Shown one piece after another: positions 1 to 6,774 of a stretch of DNA of 50,930 nt. The DNA is from an uncultured Bacteroidaceae bacterium (GTDB lineage Bacteria; Bacteroidota; Bacteroidia; Bacteroidales; Bacteroidaceae), in the NCBI GenBank assembly GCA_934271655.1, contig CAKQRW010000023.1, positions 1-50,930 on the forward strand. The letters are read 5' to 3'. The position numbers and the translations under genes were made by a program. The notes below the pieces were generated by a model. The model ran no database searches. It was not told where the DNA came from and saw only the letters and a program-made list of their open reading frames with translations. How positions within the stretch are numbered: position 1 is the first letter of the stretch; every line of letters begins with the position of its first letter.

Positions 1-39
1 CAGTAACAGCTATCAAAGAAATGCTGTTACTGCTTTTTT
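1..39. terminator. Rho-independent terminator
   Basis: A perfect 10-bp inverted repeat (CAGTAACAGC at 1-10, GCTGTTACTG at 23-32) is followed on the plus strand by a T run at 34-39. It probably ends a gene lying to the left of the window. Confidence 0.8.
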
Positions 40-261
40 TGATTATGCAAGGTATAAACGCGGAGCCGCTTACCATTGCACCAACCCTGAGTTGACATCA
101 ACAGGCCTTATTCGGGTTCAAAACAGGCCTTACGCGCGTGCGCACGTATAAATATTTTTTCGTCAAAAAAGTGTCAAAGTATCATTACAGGCATATTTAC
201 CGTGTTTATCTTTGTGATATACAGTTTATTGTCTGCAATGATACTTTTCTAAAATTTGGCG
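40..261. other. Gene-free spacer
   Basis: No credible ORF lies here. A 10-bp direct repeat ACAGGCCTTA occurs at 101-110 and 123-132, followed by the alternating purine-pyrimidine palindromic stretch around GTGCGCAC. A plus-strand TATCTTTG at 207-214 fits the Bacteroidota -7 box, but no good -33 box is seen, so no promoter is claimed. Confidence 0.5.
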
Positions 262-398
262 AAAAAGTATCATAAAAGTATCAGAGAAGTATCATAAAAG
301 CATCACAGAAGCGTCATAAAGCACCACAGAAGCGTCACAGAAGCGTCATAAAGCATCAGAATAGCATCAGAATAGCATCGGAATAGCATCGGAATAGC
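262..398. repeat. Degenerate 11-bp tandem array
   Basis: Units resembling AGTATCATAAA, AGCGTCACAGA and AGCATCAGAAT follow each other head to tail, becoming regular 11-bp units near the right end (four nearly identical copies at about 352-395). There are no unique spacers and no coding potential. The array abuts two further arrays with a 22-bp period. Confidence 0.75.
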
Positions 399-460
399 AT
401 TATTCATGCACAATATTCATAAATAAACAAGAAGCAGACCCAGAGGAATCAGCACACTGG

Positions 461-608
461 CATTGAATGACCAAGCCTTGGGCATTGAATGACCAAGCCT
501 TGGGCATCGAATGACCAAGCCTTGGGCATCGAGTGACCAAGCCTTGGGCATCGAGTGACCAAGCACTTGGGCATCGGGTAAACAAGCCTTGGGCATCGAG
601 TGCCCAAA
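461..608. repeat. 22-bp tandem array, about 6.7 copies
   Basis: The unit is catygartgaccaagccttggg, repeated with starts at 461, 483, 505, 527, 549, 572 and 594; the fifth copy carries one extra base. Each unit contains the odd palindrome CCAAGCCTTGG. Two overlapping minus-strand ORFs here arise only because a 22-bp unit keeps several frames open, so they are not called as genes. The last partial unit runs into a 9-bp hairpin (TGCCCAAAA 601-609, TTTTGGGCA 621-629). Confidence 0.9.
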
Positions 609-629
609 ACAAGAGACGCATTTTGGGCA
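601..629. other. 9-bp stem hairpin at the end of the array
   Basis: TGCCCAAAA at 601-609 pairs perfectly with TTTTGGGCA at 621-629, leaving an 11-nt loop. There is no T run on either side, so it is not called as a terminator. Confidence 0.6.
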
Positions 630-671
630 ATGCAGCTTCATTCATCATACCTAACGATGACAATTAACAAA

Positions 672-749
672 CCTAAGGATTGCACTCAAAAGCCTAAGGA
701 TTGCACTCAACTAACCTAAGGATTGCACTCAACAAACCTAAGGATTGCC
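672..749. repeat. 21-22-bp tandem array, four copies
   Basis: CCTAAGGATTGCACTCAA recurs at 672, 693 and 715, with a shorter fourth copy at 737. Period is 21-22 bp, with 3-4 variable bases between units. The sequence is unrelated to the preceding 22-bp array but has the same period. Confidence 0.9.
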
Positions 750-788
750 ATTTCATGGCTACATCCGGTCTTTTAACAGAGCACTGCT

Positions 789-820
789 TAAGTAGGTGTT
801 CAAAATTATTTTATAGTATC
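789..820. repeat. Left end of a split 187-bp palindromic element
   Basis: These 32 bases begin TAAGTAGGTGTTCAAAATTA and match the left end of the intact copy at 11099-11285 with one difference. The match stops at the IS1380 terminus (the C at 820 is shared). The matching right end is found at 5182-5199, on the far side of the IS and R-M block. Confidence 0.85.
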
Positions 821-896
821 CTAAATTCCGCAACACTATAATTTAATATTTTTATAAGCACCTGTACAACGAAAAGTTATCCAGGATTTTGCCATG

Positions 897-962
897 TCAG
901 AAATTTCACATATCTTAGTGCTGCATTTAAAAACAAACAAAATTCTGAATGACATGGCAAAA
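897..962 (+). promoter_or_regulatory. Start-codon-sequestering hairpin of the IS transposase
   Basis: TTTTGCCATGTCA at 897-909 is the exact complement of TGACATGGCAAAA at 950-962, which contains the transposase ATG at 954. A transcript reading in from outside would fold this 13-bp stem and hide the start codon. The same structure is kept in copy 2 (4310-4322 with 4373-4385). Transposase expression control by sequestering structures is known for IS10 and IS200; its role here is inferred. Confidence 0.65.
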
Positions 963-1897
963 GTACTAATAAAATCAGAAATGCCTTACTTGCAACAGGC
1001 GAGCTGAAAGCCTATCAAGAATACGACTTTGATTTCGACCATCAGTTTATTGAAACAGAAAAATATGATGCTAAACCTACTTATAAGAAGTTCCTTGGAT
1101 ATGGTCCTGGTATTGCTGCCATTGACGACATGATCGTTGGCATCGAGAACAGGGATGGCAACACCAATGTGCGTTTCAACCAGAAGGATACACTCGAGAT
1201 AATTTTCAAGAGGCTGGAGTCTTCTGGAATAAGCATATCTCGTGCTCGTATGGATTGTGGTTCATGCTCAGAGGAAATCGTAGGTATGGTGGAGGCACAT
1301 TGCAGGCATTTCTATATCCGTGCCAACAGATGTTCTTCCCTCTACGACTCAATGTTGGCATTGACAGACTGGAAGAAAGAGGAAATCAACGGTATCGAGT
1401 TTGAACTGAATTCCATCCTTGTTGAGAAATGGAAGGGAAAGCCATATCGTCTTGTTATACAGAGACAGAGGCGTATGGATGGCGACCTTGACATTTGGGA
1501 AGGAGAATACACTTACAGGTGTATTTTGACCAATGAATATGAGTCAAGTGTAAGGGACATCGTGGAATTCTACAATCTCCGTGGTGGAAAGGAACGCATC
1601 TTCGATGACATGAACAACGGATTTGGTTGGAATCGCCTGCCAAAGTCATTCATGGCGCAGAATGCTGTTTTCTTGCTTATGACTGCTCTCATAAGAAACT
1701 TCTACAAGACTATCATGCAGAGACTGGACACTAAGAAGTTTGGCTTGCGCAGAAATAGTCGTATCAAGACCTTTGTCTTCAAATTTATTTCTGTTCCTGC
1801 AAAATGGATTAAGACATCACGCCAGCATGTGCTGAACATTTACACAGGAATTTATGCTTATGCCAATCTGTTCCAAACAGACTTTGGACAAGCATGA
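954..1897 (+). pseudogene. IS1380-family transposase remnant
   Basis: The original start is ATG at 954. After about ten codons a deletion joins it out of frame to the middle of the gene. From about 988 the frame reads LLATGELKAYQEYDFDFDHQ and continues to 1897. The surviving part keeps the acidic residues expected of a DDE enzyme: the DFDHQF aspartates, the RMDCGS aspartate and the glutamate in NLRGGKERIFDD. The N-terminal DNA-binding region (roughly 120-140 residues) is gone and the reading frame is broken, so no active enzyme is expected. An ORF starting at ATG 1130 (255 aa) is only the intact tail. Confidence 0.85.
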
Positions 1898-2104
1898 TTC
1901 CTTTGTGGAATAATATGCGTATTGCCTCAAGTCGCTTTATGGGGTAAGGGGATTTTGTATCATAAAAGAGTCTATAACCTATGTTTGGCTTCTTTGGATT
2001 CAATAGATTCCTTCTTTTGCTGGCAATATCTCTTTAACCTCGAAAGTTGCGGATTTGAGGGAAAATAAAAAATATGGGAAAAAGATGTACTCCGAAAATA
2101 AATG

Positions 2105-2141
2105 CCCAAGAAGCAGACAGTCTGATTTTCTGCTTCTTGGG
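2105..2141 (-). terminator. Terminator of the R-M operon
   Basis: A perfect 13-bp stem is formed by CCCAAGAAGCAGA (2105-2117) and TCTGCTTCTTGGG (2129-2141), 45 bp beyond the methyltransferase stop codon. On the minus strand it is followed by a T-rich stretch. Confidence 0.75.
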
Positions 2142-2186
2142 ATTACTTTCTTTATCATAAAATATTAGGGCTATTACATTGTATCT

Positions 2187-3134
2187 TTAAAATAAATTCT
2201 GACAATCAACAGGCTTTTTGTGCGTACTTTTAAGATTTCTATGTTCGCCAGAATATCTGAGGATTGCGTCAGCAATGTAACAACCCAAATTGACAGGGAC
2301 CGCATTGCCTATCATTTGTTCAATATTCGTTTTTGTTCCATCAAAATTAAAATCTTCAGGAAATGTTTGTATCATACTTCGTTCCAAAGAGGTTAAAGGA
2401 CGTATGCCATCAAGAGATTTTACGGGGTCGCCAGGATGCAACGTATATCCTTTGGGCATAGGTCTATTCACGCCACGAATTGTTGCACTTGGTTCGTCAG
2501 TACTGAAAATACCTCTTCGTGCATAGCTACGTGGATGCCTATAGTAATATTTTATCTGCAATTTGTCACCAAAGTATTCGGCAACACTCATCTCATGATC
2601 AGACAATTTCTCTAAAAGAGTTGACCTCATAAAGCCATCATCTGCATCAAGTTTACCTATCATAACGAAACGCTTTCGCTTCTGCGGTACACCGCATAAA
2701 GCTGCATTAAGAACTGTATAAGTAATACCATATCCTGCAGCTTTGAATATTTTGAGTGCATCTTGAAGTTTTTGGGTTTTCAGTATACGCTCTACATTCT
2801 CCATGACAAACCATTTAGGTCTTATCTCTGAAATTATTTTTGCATAGCAAACAGTAAGGTCTCCACGACCATTGTCTTCGTCTCGTTTTCCTGCTGATGA
2901 AAAATCTTGGCATGGCGGACCGCCAATAATCATATCAGGAGCATAAGGACTGATTGCCTTCACAGAGGCGTCTATATCCATTAAATCTGCACGAATTGCC
3001 GGATGTGAGAAGTTCTTACGATAAACAGTCAACGCATCCGTCCAATTGTCGAAGGCCGCAACCACATCCATGCCCGCATTCTCGAAACCAAGACTCAAGC
3101 CTCCACAACCACAAAATAAATCAACAACTTTCAT
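2187..3134 (-). CDS. DNA (cytosine-5-)-methyltransferase, type II R-M
   Basis: This 315-residue enzyme transfers a methyl group from S-adenosylmethionine to C5 of cytosine and would protect host DNA from the adjacent endonuclease. All hallmark motifs are present in order: motif I VVDLFCGCGGLSLGF (3-17), motif IV GGPPCQDFSSAG with catalytic Cys75, motif VI MENVE (111-115), motif VIII QKRKRF (151-156), and motif X with GNAVPVNLG (276-284). The region between VIII and IX is the target recognition domain; its specificity cannot be read by eye. The length is normal for a stand-alone enzyme. Its ATG directly abuts the TAA of the upstream endonuclease, implying translational coupling. Base composition is clearly more AT-rich than the arginine genes nearby, which together with the flanking IS copies suggests horizontal acquisition. 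Confidence 0.93.
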   Translation of the reverse strand: MKVVDLFCGCGGLSLGFENAGMDVVAAFDNWTDALTVYRKNFSHPAIRADLMDIDASVKAISPYAPDMIIGGPPCQDFSSAGKRDEDNGRGDLTVCYAKIISEIRPKWFVMENVERILKTQKLQDALKIFKAAGYGITYTVLNAALCGVPQKRKRFVMIGKLDADDGFMRSTLLEKLSDHEMSVAEYFGDKLQIKYYYRHPRSYARRGIFSTDEPSATIRGVNRPMPKGYTLHPGDPVKSLDGIRPLTSLERSMIQTFPEDFNFDGTKTNIEQMIGNAVPVNLGCYIADAILRYSGEHRNLKSTHKKPVDCQNLF

Positions 3135-4238
3135 TTACACAAATAATTCGGGATGACTTACAAGATACGCATCAAATCTTCTTTCTGGGCGTAATAGTTT
3201 TTGGCCGTCACCAAGTATTATATTTTTAATTTCAAATTTACTTATACGGGGCTTCTCCAGTTCTGAACATTTCAAAAAAGGGTTGGTCAACTTTCCACTA
3301 ATAGCAAAAGCTTTGTCAGTTTTATACTTATAGGAAAGACTATTAACGATGTCGGTATAGTTGAATTTTCCAAACTGTGTGAAGTCCCATAGCATTTTGT
3401 ACAACCATATAATTGTACGCTGGTTTCGCGAGATGTCATCATTGGGCGTGGCTTCTCGAAGAGCCATTTGAATGACAGCCAAATTAGACCAAACGAAAAC
3501 ATCAAGACAATTTTCCTCAAAATCTGTAAGTTTTCGGTCGGTTTTCCATATTGGTTGCAAAATCAAAGGAACTTGATTGTCCGCCAAGTCAATCGAAACT
3601 GCAAGAACAGCTTCTTTGATTTCATTGTAATGCGGAACAACTTGTCTTATTTCGCTCCAGTCTTTTATTTCCTGTCCAATGGTATTAAGCATATTATGCA
3701 ATTTGTTCCTGCCTTTCGGTGAGTCGTAGCGTGAACAAATGCTACAAGCAACAAATAATATCGTAGGAGAACGTACTACTATTTCACTTCCGTAATCTGC
3801 ATCAGGCAACTCCTTGGTAGTATTGTCTGGAAGAGTTGTTAGTTTTACCTCCAACCCACTAACTGGACTTTGGGTCGTCCTATTTATCATTACCAAGTCT
3901 ATCTTTTCTTTTTTGCTGGCTGTATAATATTGTTCGTAAGGATAATAACCAGCTTCGTAATCATAATAAGCTTCATCACTCAATGGATCTACACCTAAAA
4001 GTTTTGATGAAGAAATATACTTGTGAACTATTGCGTTGCTTTTGTTTGTACAAATTAGCACAGGATCTATACCTTTGCTTCCCATATATGCGACAAGTGA
4101 AGCTGGGAAAGAGCTGTTAAATTGGTTCTTTCCCCAGGAATCCTCATACCGATAATCCCTACTAGAGTATTTCTGTCCGAACAATCCTGGATTAACACCT
4201 TCTATAAACCGCACGGTTTGTTTTGTCTTTTTTGCCAT
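3135..4238 (-). CDS. Probable type II restriction endonuclease (HindVP-like)
   Basis: This 367-residue protein is encoded immediately upstream of the cytosine methyltransferase with zero bases between stop and start, the usual layout of a type II restriction pair. The N-terminal segment with GLFGQKYSSRDY and SWGKNQFNSSFPASL recalls the HindVP endonuclease family; that assignment is from memory of the family. A PD-(D/E)XK-like core is visible near residues 110-135: IDLVMINR (acidic residue), then GLEVKLT (E-x-K). The start ATG is only 3 bp from the terminus of IS copy 2, so its leader lies inside the IS; an AGG at -5 comes from the IS inverted repeat. The N-terminus appears complete. Substrate site and activity are unproven, and another nuclease family is possible. 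Confidence 0.75.
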   Translation of the reverse strand: MAKKTKQTVRFIEGVNPGLFGQKYSSRDYRYEDSWGKNQFNSSFPASLVAYMGSKGIDPVLICTNKSNAIVHKYISSSKLLGVDPLSDEAYYDYEAGYYPYEQYYTASKKEKIDLVMINRTTQSPVSGLEVKLTTLPDNTTKELPDADYGSEIVVRSPTILFVACSICSRYDSPKGRNKLHNMLNTIGQEIKDWSEIRQVVPHYNEIKEAVLAVSIDLADNQVPLILQPIWKTDRKLTDFEENCLDVFVWSNLAVIQMALREATPNDDISRNQRTIIWLYKMLWDFTQFGKFNYTDIVNSLSYKYKTDKAFAISGKLTNPFLKCSELEKPRISKFEIKNIILGDGQKLLRPERRFDAYLVSHPELFV

Positions 4239-4241
4239 ATA

Positions 4242-5181
4242 CCTAAATTCCGCAATACTATAATTTAATATCTTTTATAAGCACCTGGACAACAAAATGT
4301 TGTCCATGATTTTGCCATGTCAGAAATTTCACTTATCTTAGTGCTGCATTTAAAAACAAACAAAATTCTGAATGACATGGCAAAAGTACGAATAAAATCT
4401 GAGAAACTCACTCCTTTTGGAGGAATATTTGCAATTGTGGAGCAATTTAATGCTCTTTTGTCCCAAACGATAGACTCAACCTTAGGGCTGCGTAGTAAAT
4501 TCTACGGTAACTGCATCGAGTTCGAACAGAATTCCTTCCTTGTTGAGAAATGGAAGGGAAAGCCATATCGTCTTGTTATACAGAGACAGAGGCGTATGGA
4601 TGGCGACCTTGACATTTGGGAAGGAGAATACACTTACAGGTGTATTTTGACCAATGAATATGAGTCAAGTGTAAGGGACATCGTGGAATTCTACAATCTC
4701 CGTGGTGGAAAGGAACGCATCTTCGATGACATGAACAACGGATTTGGTTGGAATCGCCTGCCAAAGTCATTCATGGCGCAGAATACTGTTTTCTTGCTTA
4801 TGACTGCTCTCATAAGAAACTTCTACAAGGCAATCATGCAGAGACTGGACACTAAGAAGTTTGGCTTGCGCAGAAATAGTCGTATCAAGACCTTTGTTTT
4901 CAAATTTATTTCTGTTCCTGCAAAATGGATTAAGACATCACGCCAGCATGTGCTGAACATTTACACAGATAATTATGCTTATGCCAATCTGTTCCAAACA
5001 GACTTTGGATAAGCAAGATTCCTTTATGGAATAATATGCGTATTGCCTCAAGTCGCTTTATGGGGTAAGGGGATTTTGTGTCATAAAAGAGTCTATAACC
5101 TATGTTTGGCTTCTTTGGATTCTATAGATTCCTTCTTTTGCTGGCAATATCTCTTTACCCTCGAAAGTTGCGGATTTGAGG
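4242..5181 (+). mobile_element. IS1380-family element, internally deleted (copy 2)
   Basis: It starts with CCTAAATTCCGCAAT at 4242 and ends with GTTGCGGATTTGAGG at 5181, the same termini as copy 1 and in the same orientation. It is shorter (940 bp) because of a larger internal deletion. A near-perfect 8-bp hairpin GGACAACA/TGTTGTCC lies in its leader at about 4287-4305. Its left end forms the immediate upstream region of the restriction endonuclease gene, and its right end abuts the right end of the split 187-bp element. Confidence 0.85.
4377..5012 (+). pseudogene. IS1380-family transposase remnant, in-frame deletion
   Basis: From ATG 4377 the product begins MAKVRIKSEKLTPFGGIF, the usual IS1380-family N-terminus, runs to about residue 40 (DSTLGLRS), and then jumps to the C-terminal part (CIEFEQNSFLVEKWKGKPYR). 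The deletion is in frame, so a protein of about 211 residues could be made, but both catalytic aspartates are lost; only the NLRGGKERIFDD glutamate remains. An upstream in-frame ATG at 4317 lies inside the left arm of the sequestering hairpin and is unlikely to be the start. Such a protein could still bind IS ends and interfere with transposition; that is speculation. Confidence 0.85.
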
Positions 5182-5199
5182 ATTATGAGCACCTACTTA
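5182..5199. repeat. Right end of the split 187-bp element
   Basis: ATTATGAGCACCTACTTA matches the right end of intact copies and starts at the first base after the IS1380 right terminus. Together with 789-820 it accounts for about 50 of the 187 bp; the middle, including the nested hairpin, is missing. Confidence 0.85.
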
Positions 5200-5382
5200 C
5201 CACTCCAAATTGCCAAGCGTCATATAAGCCTTCCGCACCTCCAAGAAGAGCCATGAATCACAAAACAGCATCCAAGCATGCCTCCAGAGAAGAAACTTGC
5301 AGCTCATGACTATAGCCCTGCCCCCATTAAGCATGCCATCTCAAAGCCCTCAAATGAATAAAAATCGAATATATTTAGCAAG

Positions 5383-5425
5383 AATATGCGGTTTATGCAA
5401 AAATAAAATGCATAAACCGCATATT
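5383..5425. promoter_or_regulatory. Candidate ArgR operator (17-bp inverted repeat)
   Basis: AATATGCGGTTTATGCA (5383-5399) and its perfect complement TGCATAAACCGCATATT (5409-5425) are separated by a 9-bp A/T spacer. The right arm overlaps the putative -33 element of the argR promoter, a position suited to repression. ArgR proteins bind AT-rich palindromes of about 18 bp, often in pairs. Autoregulation is therefore the natural inference, although a stem-loop ending upstream transcription is an alternative. Confidence 0.55.
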
Positions 5426-5450
5426 GTTTTCATAAATATTTGTAACTTTG
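5424..5450 (+). promoter_or_regulatory. argR promoter
   Basis: TAACTTTG at 5443-5450 matches the Bacteroidota -7 consensus TAnnTTTG, with a TTG at 5424-5426 as a possible -33 element 16 bp upstream. It lies 34 bp before the argR start. Confidence 0.6.
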
Positions 5451-5483
5451 CATTCGGTTTCATAAAAATACAAGACTATCAGC

Positions 5484-5969
5484 ATGACAAAGAAAATATC
5501 ACGTTTCGACCTCATCAGGACAATCATCCAGACCCAGGACATCGGGCGGCAGGATGAGCTGGCGCAAGCGCTCCTCAGCGAGGGAGTGAACGTGACGCAG
5601 TCTACACTGTCGCGAGACCTGAAAACGCTGAAGGTAGTCAAGGGATTCAACGCGCAGGGCCGCTCCATATACATGCTTCCCAACAACCCGCACTACAGGA
5701 GGGTGAGAGAGCACAAGCAGGAGGGAACAGCCATACGCAACGGATTCATGTCGATGCGCATATCAGGACAGCTTGCCGTGATAAAGTGCCGCCCGGGCTA
5801 CGCCAGCGGACTGGCCAGCGACATAGACGCTGCGCATATAACAGATGTCATCGGCACCATAGCCGGAGACGACACCATATTCCTGGCCCTTGAGGAAGGA
5901 TTCAACCGAGACACATTAGAAGCAAACTTAAGATCTATAGCGCCTGTATACTCAGGCAGCCAAAAGTAA
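5484..5969 (+). CDS. argR: Arginine repressor ArgR
   Basis: This 161-residue cytoplasmic regulator senses arginine and controls arginine biosynthesis. The N-terminal winged helix (about 5-75) carries the ArgR pattern of a recognition helix with TQSTLSRDLKTL. The C-terminal oligomerisation and arginine-binding domain (about 85-158) contains GTIAGDDTIFLAL, the family's GDD motif that contacts arginine. Length is normal for ArgR (about 150-160). It heads a plus-strand run with a GNAT acyltransferase, argG, argC and argD, its likely targets. A TAACTTTG box and a 17-bp inverted repeat sit directly upstream, fitting autoregulation. The next gene begins 4 bp after its stop codon. Confidence 0.95.
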   Translation: MTKKISRFDLIRTIIQTQDIGRQDELAQALLSEGVNVTQSTLSRDLKTLKVVKGFNAQGRSIYMLPNNPHYRRVREHKQEGTAIRNGFMSMRISGQLAVIKCRPGYASGLASDIDAAHITDVIGTIAGDDTIFLALEEGFNRDTLEANLRSIAPVYSGSQK

Positions 5970-5973
5970 AAAA

Positions 5974-6609
5974 ATGACATACGAAGACGGAATAAAAGTT
6001 ATTGTGGCTGACGCAAGCCATGAGAAATACGTCGATCTCATCCTCGACACCATACGCATAGCAGCGAAAAAACGAGGCACTGGCATCGCAGAACGAACAC
6101 ACGAGTATGTGGCAACAAAGATGAAGGAGGGCAAGGCCGTGCTGGCTCTCGACCCCAACAAGCAGTCGGAGCTGGGCGACACATTCGTGGGATTCAGCTA
6201 TATCGAGACATGGGGCAACAAGTCTTACGTCACCACATCGGGACTTATCGTTCATCCTGACTATCAGGGGCACAACATAGCCAAGCGAATAAAGGACCAC
6301 ACATTCACCCTGGCACGCGTGCGATGGCCACACGCCAAGATTTTCTCTCTCACCAGCGGTGACGCTGTGATGAAGATGAACACAGCTCTTGGATATGTGC
6401 CTGTGAGCTTCAACCAGCTCACCGACGACGAGGCTTTCTGGAGAGGATGCCGCGGATGTGTCAACCACCCTATCCTGGAGATGAAAAACCGCAAGTTCTG
6501 CATCTGCACAGGCATGCTCTATGACCCCACACAGCACAAGGGGGAGCCTACTCCTATAGAAATCTTCCAGGAGATAATGAAGGAGATGGTGAAGAGAGGA
6601 TTGATGTGA
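5974..6609 (+). CDS. GNAT acyltransferase, candidate N-acylglutamate synthase
   Basis: This 211-residue protein is a GNAT-fold acyltransferase: GLIVHPDYQGHNIAKRIKDH (about 90-109) is the acyl-CoA pyrophosphate-binding segment, and a C-terminal extension has a cysteine-rich stretch (FWRGCRGCVNHP, KFCICTG). It is encoded 4 bp after argR and upstream of argG. No classical argA or argJ is visible. Bacteroidota make arginine through N-succinylated intermediates (known from the succinylornithine transcarbamylase work), and from memory the equivalent Bacteroides gene is needed for arginine synthesis. A role as the first enzyme, acylating glutamate with succinyl- or acetyl-CoA, is therefore the best inference. 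The cysteine cluster could bind metal or sense redox; that is unproven. Confidence 0.75.
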   Translation: MTYEDGIKVIVADASHEKYVDLILDTIRIAAKKRGTGIAERTHEYVATKMKEGKAVLALDPNKQSELGDTFVGFSYIETWGNKSYVTTSGLIVHPDYQGHNIAKRIKDHTFTLARVRWPHAKIFSLTSGDAVMKMNTALGYVPVSFNQLTDDEAFWRGCRGCVNHPILEMKNRKFCICTGMLYDPTQHKGEPTPIEIFQEIMKEMVKRGLM

Positions 6610-6774
6610 TGCACATAATAATGCATGAATAGCCTTGGGACACGCTGCGCAGCATAAATATGCGCGTCATGCCCCGCAAGTCATAAACAGCAATTTACTA
6701 AAGAATAACATACACACCCGACAGCCCTGCATGGTGTGCCACACGATGAAGCGTGGCAATGAGAGGGCTACACT

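Larger units (their letters stand above)
820..2060 (+). mobile_element. IS1380-family element, internally deleted (copy 1)
   Basis: The left terminus CCTAAATTCCGCAAC (820-834) and the inverted right terminus ending GTTGCGGATTTGAGG (2046-2060) form imperfect terminal inverted repeats. The sequence between them encodes a recognisable IS1380-type transposase with a large 5' internal deletion. A second copy in the same orientation, deleted differently, lies at 4242-5181. By eye the shared 3' parts differ at roughly a dozen positions over about 640 bp. No clear target duplication flanks either copy alone or the pair. Confidence 0.85.

Noticed and set aside
400..663. Two overlapping minus-strand ORFs of 87 and 74 residues
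   Set aside because: They run through the 22-bp tandem array, which has no stop codon in several frames; the peptides are repeats of the same words in different frames.
461..749. CRISPR array
   Set aside because: Repeat units are contiguous with 0-4 bases between them, no unique spacers of about 30 bp exist, and no cas genes are nearby.
461..749. Iteron-type plasmid replication origin
   Set aside because: The period fits, but there is no rep, par or DnaA-box cluster in the vicinity and the neighbours are chromosomal genes.
820..5181. Complete, recently active composite transposon
   Set aside because: Both transposase genes are internally deleted and no matching target duplication is found at the outer ends, so activity or even past joint transposition cannot be claimed.
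5935..6537. Minus-strand ORF of 200 residues
   Set aside because: It is antisense to the GNAT gene and overlaps argR; no family resemblance.
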